From: Polynucleobacter sp. AP-Capit-er-40B-B4
GTDB lineage: Bacteria > Pseudomonadota > Gammaproteobacteria > Burkholderiales > Burkholderiaceae
Assembly: GCF_018882245.1 (NCBI RefSeq)
Contig: NZ_JACVOV010000002.1
Span: 372,001-436,000 of the forward strand
Direction: 5' to 3'
Length of the DNA: 64,000 nt
This document shows, in pieces, positions 62,705 to 64,000 of the stretch (position 1 is its first letter; the number at the start of each line of letters is the position of its first letter). Below the pieces are notes generated by a model. The model ran no database searches and had not been told where the DNA came from. It worked only from the letters and a program-made list of their open reading frames with translations. Both the position numbers and the translations under genes were made by a program.

Positions 62705-63385
62705 ATGACCCCCAGGCTATACAGCTTTTGGCGCAGCTCTGCTGCCTTTCGTGTGCGTATCGCCCTTAACCTTAAGGGCATGAACTACGAAACCATTCCA
62801 GTTCACCTCAGTAAAAATGGTGGAGAGCAACTGGATGAGATCTATAGCAGCAAAAATCCTAATCGCTTGGTGCCTTTATTTGAAGATGACCATAAAAGTA
62901 TTCATCAATCTTTGGCAATCATTGAGTATCTTGAAGAAGTTCAGCCTGAGCTAGCACTTCTCCCTAAGCTTGCGATTGATCGAGCTTGGGTGCGGTCTGT
63001 TGCAATGGATATCACCAGCGACATTCATCCGATTAATAACGTTCGCGTACTGCGGTACCTCATCAAGAAACTTGGTATTAGCAGTGAATCTAAAGATGAG
63101 TGGTACCAGCACTGGGTCAAAGTTGGACTAGAGAGCATTGAAAAACAATTAAGCAATGACTCTAGGGTGGGGATGTTTGCCTACGGCGATCAACCAGGCT
63201 TGATTGATATCTGCTTAGTGCCTCAGTTATTTAATGCATTAAGCGCAAAAGTAGATGTGAGAGCCTACCCCACACTCATGAGCATTTTTCATGAATGTAT
63301 GAAGTTGCCTGCTTTTATTGATGCATCCTGGGAAAACCAAATCGATGCGGAAGGTTTAAACCCTATTGCTCCACCAAAGAAATAA
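62705..63385 (+). CDS. maiA: Maleylacetoacetate isomerase (zeta-class GST)
   Basis: MaiA isomerises maleylacetoacetate to fumarylacetoacetate in tyrosine or homogentisate-type catabolism, using glutathione. The 226-residue protein has the zeta motif SFWRSSAAFRVRIALNLKG, where the usual Cys of SSCxxRVR is Ala. NPNRLVPLFEDDHKSIHQSLAIIEYLEE follows, and a C-terminal helical domain has PGLIDICLVPQLFNA. No other gene of the pathway is in the window, so it could serve maleylpyruvate or another cis-trans isomerisation. The 3' end overlaps the AEC gene by 30 nt. Confidence 0.82.
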   Translation: MTPRLYSFWRSSAAFRVRIALNLKGMNYETIPVHLSKNGGEQLDEIYSSKNPNRLVPLFEDDHKSIHQSLAIIEYLEEVQPELALLPKLAIDRAWVRSVAMDITSDIHPINNVRVLRYLIKKLGISSESKDEWYQHWVKVGLESIEKQLSNDSRVGMFAYGDQPGLIDICLVPQLFNALSAKVDVRAYPTLMSIFHECMKLPAFIDASWENQIDAEGLNPIAPPKK

Positions 63386-64000
63386 TGAGAGCGTGAGCAA
63401 AGAGCTCACTGTTGTGATCAGTACCACTCTAGAAATAATGCTGCCATCAGCCTTGTAATACTGGGCCAACATAAAGGGTCCCGTGCCAGTGGGGAGCGCA
63501 CTCAAAATCACAATGGCGCTTACCCATAAATCAGACAAGCCCAATATCGGACCGGCAATCATCCAGGCAATCAATGGCTGCAGAATTAATTTTGCCAAAC
63601 TAATGCCCCATGCTCTTATTGGAGCAGCAGTACTTTTTTGCATCAGAAACAAACCAATCGAAACCAAAGCGCATGGCGTAGAAGCAGCCGCTAAAAATGA
63701 AATGACTTGGGCAACTGGATCATACAAAGTGAATTCGCTAGAAGCCCATGCCAAACCAGCAACTGGAGCAACCAGCAATGGATTCGTGCATAAGGATTTA
63801 GCGACACTCCATCCGATCTCATGCGACTTCTTGTGCGACAAGATACCAATCTCAATAAATACTGTTGCCAAGGCAAACATCACGAACACAATAAAAGTGG
63901 AGATAATGGCTGGAGCCAGCCCATCTTGCCCAAGAGCAAGTGCACACAATGGAATGCCCATGTATCCAGTGTTTGAATAAGAGGCGCTGAGGCCATCAAA
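63356..64000 (-). CDS. AEC (auxin efflux carrier) family transporter, 5' truncated
   Basis: The frame runs off the right edge of the window, so the N-terminus is missing; the 215 residues present include six hydrophobic segments. SNTGYMGIPLCALALG is the typical AEC motif with the Asn-Thr-Gly-Phe-like core, and later ALPTGTGPFMLAQYY is the second one. AEC carriers are bile acid/auxin-fold permeases exporting or importing organic anions such as malate; the substrate is not known. The 3' end overlaps maiA by 30 nt, tail to tail. An ATG at 63961 lies inside the motif and is not the true start. Confidence 0.9.
   Translation of the reverse strand, partial: FDGLSASYSNTGYMGIPLCALALGQDGLAPAIISTFIVFVMFALATVFIEIGILSHKKSHEIGWSVAKSLCTNPLLVAPVAGLAWASSEFTLYDPVAQVISFLAAASTPCALVSIGLFLMQKSTAAPIRAWGISLAKLILQPLIAWMIAGPILGLSDLWVSAIVILSALPTGTGPFMLAQYYKADGSIISRVVLITTVSSLLTLSLFLWWSNRV

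Overview
The window reads as a contiguous piece of a betaproteobacterial chromosome of the Burkholderiaceae, most likely Polynucleobacter or a close freshwater relative. The evidence is the gene order (tgt-yajC-secD-secF; pgk-pyk-fba-purC-purE-purK; glcD-glcE-glcF), very compact spacing with many 1-4 nt overlaps, the aerobic core metabolism, and a moderate base composition (by eye mid-40s % GC, not computed). The genus is inference; no rRNA is present. I saw no insertion sequence, prophage, CRISPR array or integron, and almost everything is conserved housekeeping.

Layout. 1-1279: 3' part of tldD. 1310-2434: aroG-type DAHP synthase. 2477-8598: a cobalamin adenosyltransferase divergent from the glycolate oxidase operon glcDEF-yggS-proC. 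8605-13797: ubiA and recG (minus), then queA-tgt. 13932-17134: yajC-secD-secF. 17136-21757: waaA-purB (minus), a GST (plus), mnmA (minus). 21935-24830: three-gene proton-translocating transhydrogenase. 24930-28503: a DUF4239-like membrane protein, a secreted protein, and groES-groL with a CIRCE operator and promoter. 28821-32725: a three-gene signalling operon made of a degenerate EAL protein, a BvgA-like response regulator and a short BvgS-like phosphorelay kinase. 32775-34304: dacB. 34250-41762: a long minus-strand block (Sua5-type synthase, purK, purE, purC, fba, pyk, pgk). 41972-45277: ilvE, zinc-finger protein, waaF, an NTF2-like protein and an unrecognised conserved protein. 45274-48462: BepA-like M48 protease, moaC, an orphan small membrane protein and a solitary type IV pilin. 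48584-53281: terC, sucD, sucC, recX, recA, with a LexA box at recA. 53390-55208: DUF2878 protein, tRNA-Met(CAT), a small secreted protein, a MOSC protein. 55262-63385: an MHS-type MFS transporter, a TakP-like TRAP operon with a gamma-glutamyltransferase-fold enzyme, a UPF0126/TRIC protein and maiA. 63356-64000: 5'-truncated AEC transporter.

The parts most worth following are: (1) the bvgR-bvgA-bvgS-like cassette, with an inactive-looking EAL protein placed first and its ribosome binding site inside a perfect 8-bp stem; (2) the TakP-like TRAP transporter co-directional with a signal-less GGT-fold hydrolase, possibly an uptake-and-hydrolysis route for a 2-oxo or oxamate-type acid; (3) a 12-bp perfect hairpin inside the 5' coding part of recX, downstream of recA; and (4) an MHS transporter with a long two-cysteine periplasmic loop. 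I found no wholly unknown multi-gene system.
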